The translations under genes were made by a program, and so were the position numbers. The notes under the pieces are model-generated. The model saw only the letters and a list, made by a program, of their open reading frames with translations, was not told the origin of the DNA and did no database searches. Of a stretch of DNA of 64,000 nt, positions 54,712-63,627 are shown in pieces (within the stretch, counting starts at the first letter, position 1; the number at the start of each line of letters is the position of its first letter). Location of the stretch: assembly GCA_002421605.1 (NCBI GenBank), contig DISJ01000009.1, forward strand, positions 317,719 to 381,718. Reading direction: 5' to 3'. The DNA is from Rhodobacteraceae bacterium UBA6213. Its GTDB lineage: Bacteria; Pseudomonadota; Alphaproteobacteria; Rhodobacterales; Rhodobacteraceae.

Positions 54712-54832
54712 ACCTGTGGCGAAAATGCGCAATTGCATTGTTGCAAGCTTTGGATGATCCTCAAGGCGTGACCGCCCCGAGCGCCAAGAGCCTAAAACAA
54801 CAGCGCCGCCGCGGCCCTCCTGGGGAGGAGCC

Positions 54833-55129
54833 ATGTCTCGAATTGAAATCCTGCGAGAGCAGTCGGCCACGCGTGGCCGCTATCTGATCCGTCTCAATGA
54901 CCAGTTGACCGAAGCCGAACTGACTTGGGCAACGCTCACCGATGGGGTGATCGCGGCCGATCACACCGACGTGCCCGATGCGTATCGCGGTCGCGGCTTT
55001 GGTATGCTGCTTGTCGAGTTTCTGGTGGCCGATGCGCGCGCGCGCGGGCTGCATGTGGTGCCGCTTTGCCCCTTCGTGCGTTCGCAGTACCAGCGCCACC
55101 CGCAATGGGCCGACGTGTTCGGCGACTGA
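54833..55129 (+). CDS. Small GNAT-fold N-acetyltransferase (YidJ/Acetyltransf_CG type)
   Basis: A 98-residue minimal GNAT domain. The acetyl-CoA loop is VPDAYRGRGFGMLLVEFLVA, and the short family end is VVPLCPFVRSQYQRHPQW. Proteins of this kind lack parts of the usual substrate pocket, and their substrate is unknown. The start is clear, with GGAGGAGCC just before ATG. Gaps of 121 and 76 bases on either side suggest it may be monocistronic. Confidence 0.88.
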   Translation: MSRIEILREQSATRGRYLIRLNDQLTEAELTWATLTDGVIAADHTDVPDAYRGRGFGMLLVEFLVADARARGLHVVPLCPFVRSQYQRHPQWADVFGD

Positions 55130-55205
55130 CCGTCGCCCCTTGCCAGTGGCGACCGGGGCGCTAGTCTGACTGCCCAGACATCGCAGAAGGCTTGTGCACA
55201 AGACC

Positions 55206-55727
55206 ATGCAAAACTCAGACGCAATGCCTGCGGGCAGCGCGCCCGACCCAACCAACCAGCGCGCTTACCGCGATGCGCTCGGGCGCTATGCGACCGGGGT
55301 GGTGGTGGTAACCGCGCGCGAGGCAGACGGGGGCGGGCCACTGGCGATTACCGTCAACAGCTTCGCCTCGGTTTCGCTAGAGCCACCGCTGGTGCTGTGG
55401 TCGGCGGCGCGCGCGTCGGTTCGGCACGCGCATTTCACCAAGGCGACCGCCTTTGCCGTGCACGTGCTGGGTGCCGATCAGGCTGATCTTGCGGCCCGGT
55501 TCAGCCGCAATGGCACCGATTTTTCCGGCCTTTCCTTTACGCTCAACGAATTTGGCGTGCCGCTGCTGCCCGATGCCCTTGCGCGGTTCGAATGCGCAAC
55601 CGAAACGCTCTACGAAGGCGGCGACCACACCATCATTCTTGGCCGCGTCAGCCGCTTTGCCGAGGGCAGAAAGGGCGCGCCGCTGGTTTTTGCGCAGGGC
55701 CGCTACGGGCAAATTTCATCGTCCTGA
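55206..55727 (+). CDS. Flavin reductase domain protein
   Basis: A 173-residue flavin:NAD(P)H reductase-like protein. The FMN-binding fold is shown by YATGVVVVTARE, ITVNSFASVSLEPPLVLWS and HFTKATAFAVHVLG, and the C-terminal GRVSRFAEG. Such proteins give reduced flavin to a partner monooxygenase or act as stand-alone oxidoreductases; no monooxygenase lies beside it. ATG at 55206 lacks a good ribosome binding site, and an in-frame GTG at 55194 with a close AGAAGG is an alternative. Confidence 0.86.
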   Translation: MQNSDAMPAGSAPDPTNQRAYRDALGRYATGVVVVTAREADGGGPLAITVNSFASVSLEPPLVLWSAARASVRHAHFTKATAFAVHVLGADQADLAARFSRNGTDFSGLSFTLNEFGVPLLPDALARFECATETLYEGGDHTIILGRVSRFAEGRKGAPLVFAQGRYGQISSS

Positions 55728-55831
55728 AAGGGGTTTGGCGCCTGCTTGATATTCGCGCGCATTTGATCGTTTAAGCAGGCATTAACACCGCGCTGCTATG
55801 GCGGACGACGGGTGAATATACGGGTGATGGG

Positions 55832-56683
55832 ATGGAAGCGCGCAACACTGCGGCGCCTGCCATTATCAAGCGCAAGAAGGTCATCTTAGCTGGCGGGCAC
55901 CACGGCGGGGCATGGAAAGTGGCCTATGCCGACTTTGTAACCGCGATGATGGCTTTTTTCATGCTGATGTGGCTGCTGAACGCGACGACTGAAAAGCAAC
56001 GCAAGGGAATCGCGGATTATTTCAGCCCGACGATTCCGGTCAACCGGGTCTCGGGCGGTGGCGACGGTGCCTTTGGCGGCGAGTCAGTGTTTTCCGAGGA
56101 ACAGATCGCGCAAAGCGGAACCGGGGCCACCACGCTGCGTCCAAGTGCCGAGCGGCAGGCAATGGGTGCAGCGGAAGGTGGTGCCGATACCGGCGCTGCC
56201 GAAGCTGCCGTGCTTTCTGATCTGCAGCGCGAGCTGGAAAGCGCGTTGGCGGCAGGTGGCGGCGAAGCGATGCTTGCACCCGATGTGGCGCGCCATGTCG
56301 TAACCCGGCTGACCGATGAGGGGCTGATTGTCGAATTCTTCGATCTCGACGGCGAGCCGTTGTTTTCTAAAGACGGCACTACACCCGAGCCGGTCACGGT
56401 GGCTATTGCAGGGATGCTGGCACGGGTGTTCGGGCTGGTAGGCAACGAGGTGGCGATCAGCGGCTATGTGCGCGCCTACCCCGACATGCTGCGCGTCAAT
56501 CCGGAATGGGAACTTTCGAGCGAACGCGCACAAGTGTTCCGCAAACTGCTGGAGCAAGAAGGTTTCGCGCGCGTGCGGGTGCAGCGCGTAACCGGCTTTG
56601 CTGACCGTAAGCCCGCTGTCAGCAACCTGATGGCAGTGCGCAATAACCGGCTAGAGGTTACGCTTTTGCGCCCCGGCAAGTGA
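55832..56683 (+). CDS. motB: Flagellar motor stator protein MotB
   Basis: A 283-residue stator protein. A basic cytoplasmic N-terminus precedes the single helix VAYADFVTAMMAFFMLMWLL (30-49), with the essential proton-binding Asp34. A linker and an OmpA/PAL-like peptidoglycan-binding domain follow (about 165-280, with VNPEWELSSERAQVFRKLL). It couples proton flow to flagellar torque with MotA, which is not in the window. It heads a run of flagellar genes in the same direction. Confidence 0.94.
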   Translation: MEARNTAAPAIIKRKKVILAGGHHGGAWKVAYADFVTAMMAFFMLMWLLNATTEKQRKGIADYFSPTIPVNRVSGGGDGAFGGESVFSEEQIAQSGTGATTLRPSAERQAMGAAEGGADTGAAEAAVLSDLQRELESALAAGGGEAMLAPDVARHVVTRLTDEGLIVEFFDLDGEPLFSKDGTTPEPVTVAIAGMLARVFGLVGNEVAISGYVRAYPDMLRVNPEWELSSERAQVFRKLLEQEGFARVRVQRVTGFADRKPAVSNLMAVRNNRLEVTLLRPGK

Positions 56684-56775
56684 AATGCAGCTGCGAAATC
56701 TGTTAGGGTCATCTTAAGGCGCGCCTGCGCATTCTGCCGCCATAGAGGGATGCAGCAGCAGAAAGGCGCTCAGGT

Positions 56776-58083
56776 ATGTCCATCTCGTCATCGCTCAACG
56801 CGGGGGTGGCCGGTCTTGCGGCCAACGCCACCCGCCTCGCGACCATTTCCGACAACATCGCCAACTCTGGCACCTACGGTTACAAACGCGCCGCGGCCGA
56901 ATTCGAAAGCATGGTCATCAACCAGTCTGGCGGCGCGGGTGTCTATTCGGCGGGCGGCGTGCGCGCCGAAACCATGCGCCTGATCGAAGAACGCGGTGCA
57001 CTGGTCTCTACCTCCAATGCGCTTGATCTTGCGGTCTCACGCCGGGGCATGTTGCCGGTGATGCCGTCGGTTTCAGTCGGCAGCACCTCGGGTGACCAGC
57101 CGCTGATGATGACCACCACCGGCTCGTTCCGCACCGACCCCAGCGGCGTATTACGCACGCAATCGGGGCTGGTGTTGCTCGGCTGGCCTGCCAACGCTGA
57201 CGGTACCATCCCGGTCATGCCGCGCGACACGACCAGCGGGTTGGAGCTAGTGGTCATCAATGCCAACCAGACAGCGGGTGATCCGACCACCAAGATGAAT
57301 CTTGGCGTCAACCTGCCCGCCGTCGATACCGAATCGACAGCAGATGGCGCACCGCAGCCACTCTCGGTTGAATATTACGGCAACCTCGGCACATCAGAAA
57401 CGCTCGACATCACCTTCACCCCAACGATCCCGGCCTCCGGCTCATCGAACCAATGGACGATGGTCATCCGGGATTCGGCGCAAGCAGGGGCGGTGATCGG
57501 GGAATACACGCTGGTCTTTGACGATTCGCGCGGCAACGGCGGCACATTGGCCTCGGTCACGCAGATCTCGGGCGGTGCCTATGACGGCACCGAGGGTGCG
57601 CTTTCGTTGACCGTGGCAGGAGGCCCGCTGGAAATGACGATTGGCAAGCTGGGTGACCCGAACGGGCTCACCCAGCTTTCAGACAGTTTCGCGCCGACAT
57701 CGATCACCAAGGATGGCTCGCCAGTGGGTAACCTCACGGCGGTAGAGGTGGATGAGGGCGGCTTTATTCGTGCCACCTATGACACCGGTTTCATTCGCAC
57801 AATTTACCAGATTCCGCTGGTCGATGTGCCTAATATCAACGGCTTGACCACGCTGAGCGATCAGACATTTCAGGTCTCGACAGTGTCGGGTTCGTTCTTT
57901 CTGTGGGACGCGGGTGATGGTCCGACCGGCTCGGTTGTCGGCTATGCGCGCGAAGGGTCCACGACAGACGTGGCGGCAGAGCTGACCAACCTGATCCAGA
58001 CCCAACGCGCCTATTCCTCGAACGCCAAGGTAATCCAGACGGTTGATGAAATGTTGCAGGAAACGACCAACATCAAGCGTTGA
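56776..58083 (+). CDS. flgE: Flagellar hook protein FlgE
   Basis: A 435-residue hook subunit. The N-terminal rod motif LNAGVAGLAANATRLATISD followed by NIANSGTYGYK, and the C-terminal LTNLIQTQRAYSSNAKVIQT followed by VDEML, are the coiled-coil ends of the axial protein family. It forms the flexible joint between basal body and filament. It lies 92 bases after motB and 35 before flgK. Confidence 0.95.
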   Translation: MSISSSLNAGVAGLAANATRLATISDNIANSGTYGYKRAAAEFESMVINQSGGAGVYSAGGVRAETMRLIEERGALVSTSNALDLAVSRRGMLPVMPSVSVGSTSGDQPLMMTTTGSFRTDPSGVLRTQSGLVLLGWPANADGTIPVMPRDTTSGLELVVINANQTAGDPTTKMNLGVNLPAVDTESTADGAPQPLSVEYYGNLGTSETLDITFTPTIPASGSSNQWTMVIRDSAQAGAVIGEYTLVFDDSRGNGGTLASVTQISGGAYDGTEGALSLTVAGGPLEMTIGKLGDPNGLTQLSDSFAPTSITKDGSPVGNLTAVEVDEGGFIRATYDTGFIRTIYQIPLVDVPNINGLTTLSDQTFQVSTVSGSFFLWDAGDGPTGSVVGYAREGSTTDVAAELTNLIQTQRAYSSNAKVIQTVDEMLQETTNIKR

Positions 58084-58118
58084 TCCCCCTTGGCGGCCTT
58101 TAGAATGGAGGCTGTGTG

Positions 58119-59573
58119 ATGAGCATTTCAGGTGCGCTTTCCAACGCACTCTCCGGGCTTTCGGCCGTGTCTCGGGCAGCCGATGTGGTGGCCTCGAACA
58201 CCGCCAACGCAATGACCGAAGGCTATGCGCGGCGCGAGCTTTCGCTTTCGGCGCGCAACCTTGGCGGCACCGGCGCCGGGGTCTGGAGCGATGGCGTCAG
58301 CCGGGTGCTCAATCAGGTCGTTCTGAATGATCGTCGCTTGGCCGACGCTGATGCTGCCAATGCGGGCGCGCGCTATGATTTTCTGACCTCGTTCGAGGCG
58401 TTGCTGGGCAATCCTGGCGAGCCGGGCGCGCTTTCCACCAACATAGCGGGGCTCGAAACTGCGTTGATCGAGGCTGCCAGCCGCCCCGACAGCGAGGCGC
58501 GGCTGGCAGCCGTGCTCGCTTCGGCAGAGCGGTTGGCGGGCCAACTCAACTCGCTTTCCAGCGCACTTCAGCAAACCCGCACCAGCGCCGATCATGCGGT
58601 TGCCACGCACGTGCAGACACTGAACACATCGCTTGCCCAGATTGACCGGCTTAACGCCGAAATCCTCGCTCAACGTGCCGCCGGATACGATGCGACCGCG
58701 CTGATGGACCAGCGCCAAACTCAGGTCGATATCGTTGCCACAATCGTGCCGGTGCGCGAAGTGGCGCGCGATGGCGACCAGATCTCGCTTTTTACGGCCG
58801 GTGGCGCAATTCTGCTCGAGGGCAATGCAGCGGTCATCGGGTTTGCCCAAGCCGGGCTGGTAACCGCCGACATGACGCTCGCATCTGGCGCGCTTTCGGG
58901 CCTTGCGATCAACGGCATGGCGGTGCCGCCGGACGATGGCGGGCTGTTCGGCGGTGGCAGCCTCGGTGCCGCCTTCGCGGTGCGAGACGTGCTTGCACCC
59001 GCTGCGCAGGTGCAGATCGACGCGTTCGCGCGCGATCTGATCTCGCGCTTTCAAGACCCGGCCGTGGACCCGACTCTGGCACCCGGCGATATGGGGCTAT
59101 TCACCGACCACGGTGCGCCGCTTGATATTGCGAACGAGGTTGGGTTGGCCGGTCGCATCGCACTGAGCACGCGCGTTGACCCAAAACAGGGTGGCGCGCT
59201 CTGGCGGCTGCGCGACGGGATTGGCGCCGCAACGCCCGGCGCGGTCGGCAATTCGGCCCTGCTGACGGCGCTCGCCGATGCGCTGGGCAGGCCAGTTGCC
59301 CCGCAATCGGGCAATTTCATCGGTGCTGCGCGCTCGTCCTCGGGACTGGCCGCCGACATCCTCTCGCAAGTGTCCTTGGCGCGCCAAACCGCTGAGGCGA
59401 ACCAAGTCTATGCAGGCGCACGCCAAGACGCGCTGCGCGAAATGCAGCTGGCCGATGGCGTCGATACCGACCACGAAATGCAGGTGCTTTTGCAGATCGA
59501 GCAGGCCTATGCCGCCAACGCGCGGGTCATCAGCGCAATGGACGAACTGATCCAACAACTTCTGGCGATGTGA
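58119..59573 (+). CDS. flgK: Flagellar hook-associated protein FlgK (HAP1)
   Basis: A 484-residue axial protein joining hook and filament. The N-terminus SISGALSNALSGLSAVSRAA with ASNTANAMTEGYARREL and the C-terminus LLQIEQAYAANARVISAMDE match FlgK. ATG at 58119 has GGAG eight bases upstream; the GTG just before it is not needed. flgL follows after one base. Confidence 0.94.
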   Translation: MSISGALSNALSGLSAVSRAADVVASNTANAMTEGYARRELSLSARNLGGTGAGVWSDGVSRVLNQVVLNDRRLADADAANAGARYDFLTSFEALLGNPGEPGALSTNIAGLETALIEAASRPDSEARLAAVLASAERLAGQLNSLSSALQQTRTSADHAVATHVQTLNTSLAQIDRLNAEILAQRAAGYDATALMDQRQTQVDIVATIVPVREVARDGDQISLFTAGGAILLEGNAAVIGFAQAGLVTADMTLASGALSGLAINGMAVPPDDGGLFGGGSLGAAFAVRDVLAPAAQVQIDAFARDLISRFQDPAVDPTLAPGDMGLFTDHGAPLDIANEVGLAGRIALSTRVDPKQGGALWRLRDGIGAATPGAVGNSALLTALADALGRPVAPQSGNFIGAARSSSGLAADILSQVSLARQTAEANQVYAGARQDALREMQLADGVDTDHEMQVLLQIEQAYAANARVISAMDELIQQLLAM

Positions 59574-59574
59574 A

Positions 59575-60588
59575 ATGAGTTTGTATTCCGTAGGCGATAT
59601 GTCGCAAATCCATCAACTGCGCCGCCACAGCAGCGAGCTTAAATCGCACGCAACCCGGCTGGCCGACGAAATGACCACCGGCGCCAAGGCCGACACCGGT
59701 GCTGCGGTGCGCGGCGATTTTACCGCGCTGGCGGGGGTAGAGCGCGCGCTTGCTTCGCTTGGGTCTTTCGCCATTGTCACGGCCGAGGCCACGCAGTTTG
59801 CAGCTACCCAGCAAGTGGCGCTTGGCACCGTTGCAACGCTTTTGGGCGAGGCGGGGCCAATGCTTTTGTCTGCCTCGACCAGCACCAACCCGGCGGTAAT
59901 CGCGGCCGCAACGGGCGACGCTGCGCAGAAGTTCGCCACCATCATCGCGGCGCTGAACACCAATACGGCGGGCCGCTACAGCTTTGCCGGCACCGCTAGC
60001 GATACGCGCCCGCTCGCCCCTGCCGAAGATATTCTCGCCGCCCTCGGTGCCGCAACCGCAGGCGAAACCACCGTTTCGGGCTACATTGCGGCCCTTGAGG
60101 CGTGGTTTGATGCGCCTGCCGGTAATGGCGGCTACCTTGATGCGGCCTACGATGGTGGCGCGTCATTGGCCCCATTTCCCATCGCCAGTGGCGAGCGCGT
60201 GGAAATCGCCACAACCGCTGCCGCCCCCGAAGTGCGTGATTTGCTCAAGGGCATGGCGCTGGGCGCGATGATCTCGCAAGGGGCGATGGCGGATGATGTG
60301 AGCGCGCGCGCCGCGCTAACCCGCGCCGCAGGCGATATGACGATGAGCGCGGCCGGCGCGGCCACCGCGCTTGCCGCCCGCGTCGGCAGCATCGAGGCGC
60401 AGATCGACGATTGCGCAACCCGCAACAGCGCTGAAACCGCGGCGCTGGGCATCGCGCGCACCGCCATGACCGCCGCCGACCCCTATGACACCGCCACCGC
60501 GCTCGAGGCCGTACAGGCGCAAATCGAAACGCTTTACACCCTGACCGCGCGGCTTTCGGCACTCAAATTGACGGATTACCTCAGATGA
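59575..60588 (+). CDS. flgL: Flagellar hook-associated protein FlgL (HAP3)
   Basis: A 337-residue flagellin-like junction protein. The N-terminal helix (residues 1-35, SVGDMSQIHQLRRHSSELKS) and the C-terminal helix (TALEAVQAQIETLYTLTARL) match the D0/D1 domains of FlgL. The middle is Ala-rich and diverged, as is usual in this group. It directly follows flgK and overlaps flgI by four bases. Confidence 0.9.
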   Translation: MSLYSVGDMSQIHQLRRHSSELKSHATRLADEMTTGAKADTGAAVRGDFTALAGVERALASLGSFAIVTAEATQFAATQQVALGTVATLLGEAGPMLLSASTSTNPAVIAAATGDAAQKFATIIAALNTNTAGRYSFAGTASDTRPLAPAEDILAALGAATAGETTVSGYIAALEAWFDAPAGNGGYLDAAYDGGASLAPFPIASGERVEIATTAAAPEVRDLLKGMALGAMISQGAMADDVSARAALTRAAGDMTMSAAGAATALAARVGSIEAQIDDCATRNSAETAALGIARTAMTAADPYDTATALEAVQAQIETLYTLTARLSALKLTDYLR

Positions 60589-61682
60589 AACGCTTCGCCG
60601 TGCTGATCTTTTGCCTGCTGCCCGCGCTTGCCACCGCCACGCCGATTCGGATCAAGGATCTGGTCGAGTTTGACGGCGTGCGCGGCAACGATCTGGTCGG
60701 TTACGGCCTCGTGGTCGGGCTGAACGGCACCGGCGACGGGCTGCGCAACGCACCCTTCACCGAAGAGATCATGACCAATATTCTTGAAAGGCTCGGCGTC
60801 AACGTTTCGGGCGAGCAGTTTCGGCCAAAAAACGTGGCCGCAGTGCTGGTTACCGCGACGTTGCCGCCCTTTGGGCGCACCGGCAGTCAGATCGATGTGA
60901 CCGTTTCGGCGATTGGCGATGCCAAAAGCCTGCTGGGCGGTACGCTGATCATGACCCCGCTGAACGCCGCCGATGGTGATATCTACGCGGTGGCGCAAGG
61001 CACGATCATCGCGGGCGGCGCCTCGGCCTCGGGCGAGGGTGCCTCGGTGGTGCAGGGCGTACCAACCGCCGGGGTCATCCCCTCTGGCGCGCGGATCGAA
61101 CGCGAGATTGAGTTTGCGCTGGCCTCGCTATCGGATGTGCGGCTGGCGTTGCGCACCCCCGATTTTACCACCGCCGCCCGGATCGAACAGGCGATCAACG
61201 CCGATTTCGGCCGCACGGTCGCGCAGATGCTCGATTCCGGCACCGTGAATGTTGATATCACCGCCGCCCGCATGGCCTCGACCGCGCATGTTCTGGGCCG
61301 GATAGAGTCGCTTTCGGTTGAACCAGAACAGCGCGCCCGCGTGGTTGTCGATCAGCGATCCGGCACCATCGTAATGGGTGAAGATGTGCGCATCAGCCGT
61401 GTTGCGGTCAGTCAGGGCAACCTGACCTTGCGGATTCAGGAAGCGCCGCTGGTGGCGCAACCCAGCCCCTTTTCGCGCGGCGACACCGTGGTAGTGCCGC
61501 GCACCGAAGCGACCCTCACAGAAGAGCCGGGCATTGCGATGGCCGAACTGACCTCGGGCACCACGCTTTCCGAAGTGGTCGCGGGGCTGAACGCACTCGG
61601 CGTCAGCCCGCGCGACATGATCGACATTCTGAAATCGATCAACTCTGCGGGTGCGCTTCATGCCGAGTTTCTGGTGCAATAG
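60585..61682 (+). CDS. flgI: Flagellar P-ring protein FlgI
   Basis: A 365-residue periplasmic protein that forms the ring around the rod in the peptidoglycan layer. A signal peptide covers residues 1-18 (KRFAVLIFCLLPALATA). The mature start IRIKDLVEFDGVRGNDLVGY and GLVVGLNGTGDGL are strictly conserved in FlgI. Its usual partners flgA and flgH are not adjacent and must lie elsewhere. Confidence 0.96.
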   Translation: MKRFAVLIFCLLPALATATPIRIKDLVEFDGVRGNDLVGYGLVVGLNGTGDGLRNAPFTEEIMTNILERLGVNVSGEQFRPKNVAAVLVTATLPPFGRTGSQIDVTVSAIGDAKSLLGGTLIMTPLNAADGDIYAVAQGTIIAGGASASGEGASVVQGVPTAGVIPSGARIEREIEFALASLSDVRLALRTPDFTTAARIEQAINADFGRTVAQMLDSGTVNVDITAARMASTAHVLGRIESLSVEPEQRARVVVDQRSGTIVMGEDVRISRVAVSQGNLTLRIQEAPLVAQPSPFSRGDTVVVPRTEATLTEEPGIAMAELTSGTTLSEVVAGLNALGVSPRDMIDILKSINSAGALHAEFLVQ

Positions 61683-61849
61683 AAACGTTTTTGCCCGCAA
61701 TCGGCGCGCCACTCGCCGGCGATGTGGCGCAGATTGTGCTGCGGCGGCCTTGCCGCGCCTGCGGGTTCCGGGCCGTGCATCTTCAACTTTGGAGCTCGCC
61801 AATTTTGCGCTATTCTAGGGCGGTCAACCATCGCGCGGGAGGGCATTGG

Positions 61850-62317
61850 ATGGACAATCTGAACCTGCAAGATCCGGTTTTTGCAACCTATGCCATTGCC
61901 GCCGCTTTGATGATTTTGAAAGCGGTCAGCATGTCGTGGCTGACCGTGCTGCGCATGATGCAGGAGAAGGGCGGCTACCGCGCGCCCGAAGATCTACGCA
62001 AGACGCTGCTGAACCCCGCGCCCGACCCCGCGCAGCTTGCGCCAAACGAACGGGTCGAGCGGATTCGCCGCATCCAGATGAACGATCTGGAAAACCTGCC
62101 GTTCTTTCTGGTCGCGGGGCTGTTGTTCGTGCTGACCCAACCCTCGCTCTTGACCGCGCGCGTGGTACTTTATGGCTATGTCGTCTCGCGCTTGCTGCAC
62201 TTTGCCGCCTATCTCAGCGCGCGCACGCACGACACCCGCGCCACGCTCTGGACGATCGGCTCGCTGCTGCTGATCTACATGACATTGCGCGTGCTGATGG
62301 TGGCGCTCGGGGCGTAA
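61850..62317 (+). CDS. MAPEG family membrane protein
   Basis: A 155-residue protein with four helices. The phrase ERIRRIQMNDLENLPFFLVAG and the later SRLLHFAAYLSARTHDTRAT are typical of MAPEG (membrane-associated eicosanoid and glutathione metabolism) proteins, which often bind glutathione. A microsomal-GST-like role is possible. The next gene, on the other strand, also uses glutathione, but this may be coincidence. ATG at 61850 has GGAGG-like sequence upstream. Confidence 0.86.
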   Translation: MDNLNLQDPVFATYAIAAALMILKAVSMSWLTVLRMMQEKGGYRAPEDLRKTLLNPAPDPAQLAPNERVERIRRIQMNDLENLPFFLVAGLLFVLTQPSLLTARVVLYGYVVSRLLHFAAYLSARTHDTRATLWTIGSLLLIYMTLRVLMVALGA

Positions 62318-62426
62318 AGGGGCGCGGGTGTGGCGGGTGAAAGTCTTTCGATTTACTTAACGCTCCTCGCAAAAGCTAGATTTTACAGGTACTTACATAC
62401 CATAACGCGCGTGTTATCCACCCCCT

Positions 62427-63554
62427 TCAATATACCACCACGCTGCGAATGCTCTCGCCCGCGCGCAGCAAGTCGAACCCCTTGTTGATTTCATCAAGGC
62501 TGAGGATGTGGGTAATCATCGGGTCGATTTCGATTTTTCCGTCCATATACCAATCGACGATCTTCGGCACGTCGGTCCGCCCGCGCGCCCCGCCAAAGGC
62601 CGTGCCCTTCCAGGTGCGCCCGGTCACCAGCTGGAACGGCCGGGTCTGGATTTCGGCGCCAGAGGGGGCCACGCCGATCACCACCGAAACCCCCCAGCCG
62701 CGATGCGTGCATTCCAGCGCCTGCCGCATCACGGTGACGTTTCCGGTGCAATCAAAGGAATAATCTGCGCCCCCGATCTGATCGAACGGAGTCTTGGTCA
62801 GCTCGACGATATGGGCCACCACATCGCCCACCTCGCTTGGGTTCACGAAATGGGTCATTCCAAACCGCTCGCCCCAGGCGCGCTTGGCAGGGTTCAGGTC
62901 CACCCCGATGATCATGTCGGCACCCGCCAGCCGCAGCCCTTGGATAACATTCAGTCCGATTCCGCCCAGCCCGAACACCACCGCCTTCGCGCCGACCTCG
63001 ACCTTGGCAGTGTTCAGCACGGCCCCGACCCCGGTGGTGACGCCACAGCCGATATAGCAGGCCTTATCGAACGGCGCGTCGTCCCGGATTTTGGCCAGCG
63101 CAATTTCCGGCATTACCGTGTGATTGGCGAAGGTCGAGCAGCCCATGTAATGCAGGATCGGCGTGCCATCGAGCATCGAAAACCGCGTCGTGCCATCTGG
63201 CATCAACCCCTTTCCCTGCGTCGCGCGGATCGCGGTGCATAGGTTGGTTTTGCGAGACAGGCACGAGGGGCACTCGCGGCATTCGGGGGTGTAGAGGGGT
63301 ATCACATGATCGCCCGGCTTCAGGCTGGTGACGCCCGGACCGCATTCCACCACCACGCCAGCGCCCTCATGACCGAGAATAACGGGAAACAACCCTTCCG
63401 GGTCGGCACCCGAGAGGGTGAATTCGTCGGTATGGCAAATGCCGGTCGCCTTGATTTCCACCAGGACCTCGCCGGCGTGCGGGTCTTCGAGGTTTACCTC
63501 CATCACTTGCAGGGGTTGACCGGATGCAAGGGCGACTGCGGCACGGGTTCTCAT
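62427..63554 (-). CDS. adhI: S-(hydroxymethyl)glutathione dehydrogenase (class III alcohol dehydrogenase)
   Basis: A 375-residue zinc alcohol dehydrogenase that oxidises the glutathione adduct of formaldehyde with NAD+, and can also reduce S-nitrosoglutathione. The catalytic-zinc Cys lies in TGICHTDEFTLSG, GHEGAGVV supplies the conserved His-Glu, the four structural-zinc cysteines are in CRECPSCLSRKTNLC, and the NAD site is GLGGIGLNVIQGLRL. This is the formaldehyde detoxification enzyme of R. sphaeroides and relatives. AAGGAG precedes the start. S-formylglutathione hydrolase is not in the window. Confidence 0.95.
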   Translation of the reverse strand: MRTRAAVALASGQPLQVMEVNLEDPHAGEVLVEIKATGICHTDEFTLSGADPEGLFPVILGHEGAGVVVECGPGVTSLKPGDHVIPLYTPECRECPSCLSRKTNLCTAIRATQGKGLMPDGTTRFSMLDGTPILHYMGCSTFANHTVMPEIALAKIRDDAPFDKACYIGCGVTTGVGAVLNTAKVEVGAKAVVFGLGGIGLNVIQGLRLAGADMIIGVDLNPAKRAWGERFGMTHFVNPSEVGDVVAHIVELTKTPFDQIGGADYSFDCTGNVTVMRQALECTHRGWGVSVVIGVAPSGAEIQTRPFQLVTGRTWKGTAFGGARGRTDVPKIVDWYMDGKIEIDPMITHILSLDEINKGFDLLRAGESIRSVVVY

Positions 63555-63627
63555 TGGCGGCTCCTTCTTCTATATTTGGCCAAGCCTGGGCGAAAGCTGG
63601 CGGGCGCGCAACATCGAGGTGGATCGA

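Noticed and set aside
62318..62426. ATAAC...GTTAT inverted repeat at 62402-62417 as a terminator between the MAPEG and alcohol dehydrogenase genes
   Set aside because: The arms are only five bases, the loop is tight and GC-rich, and no T-run follows on either strand.
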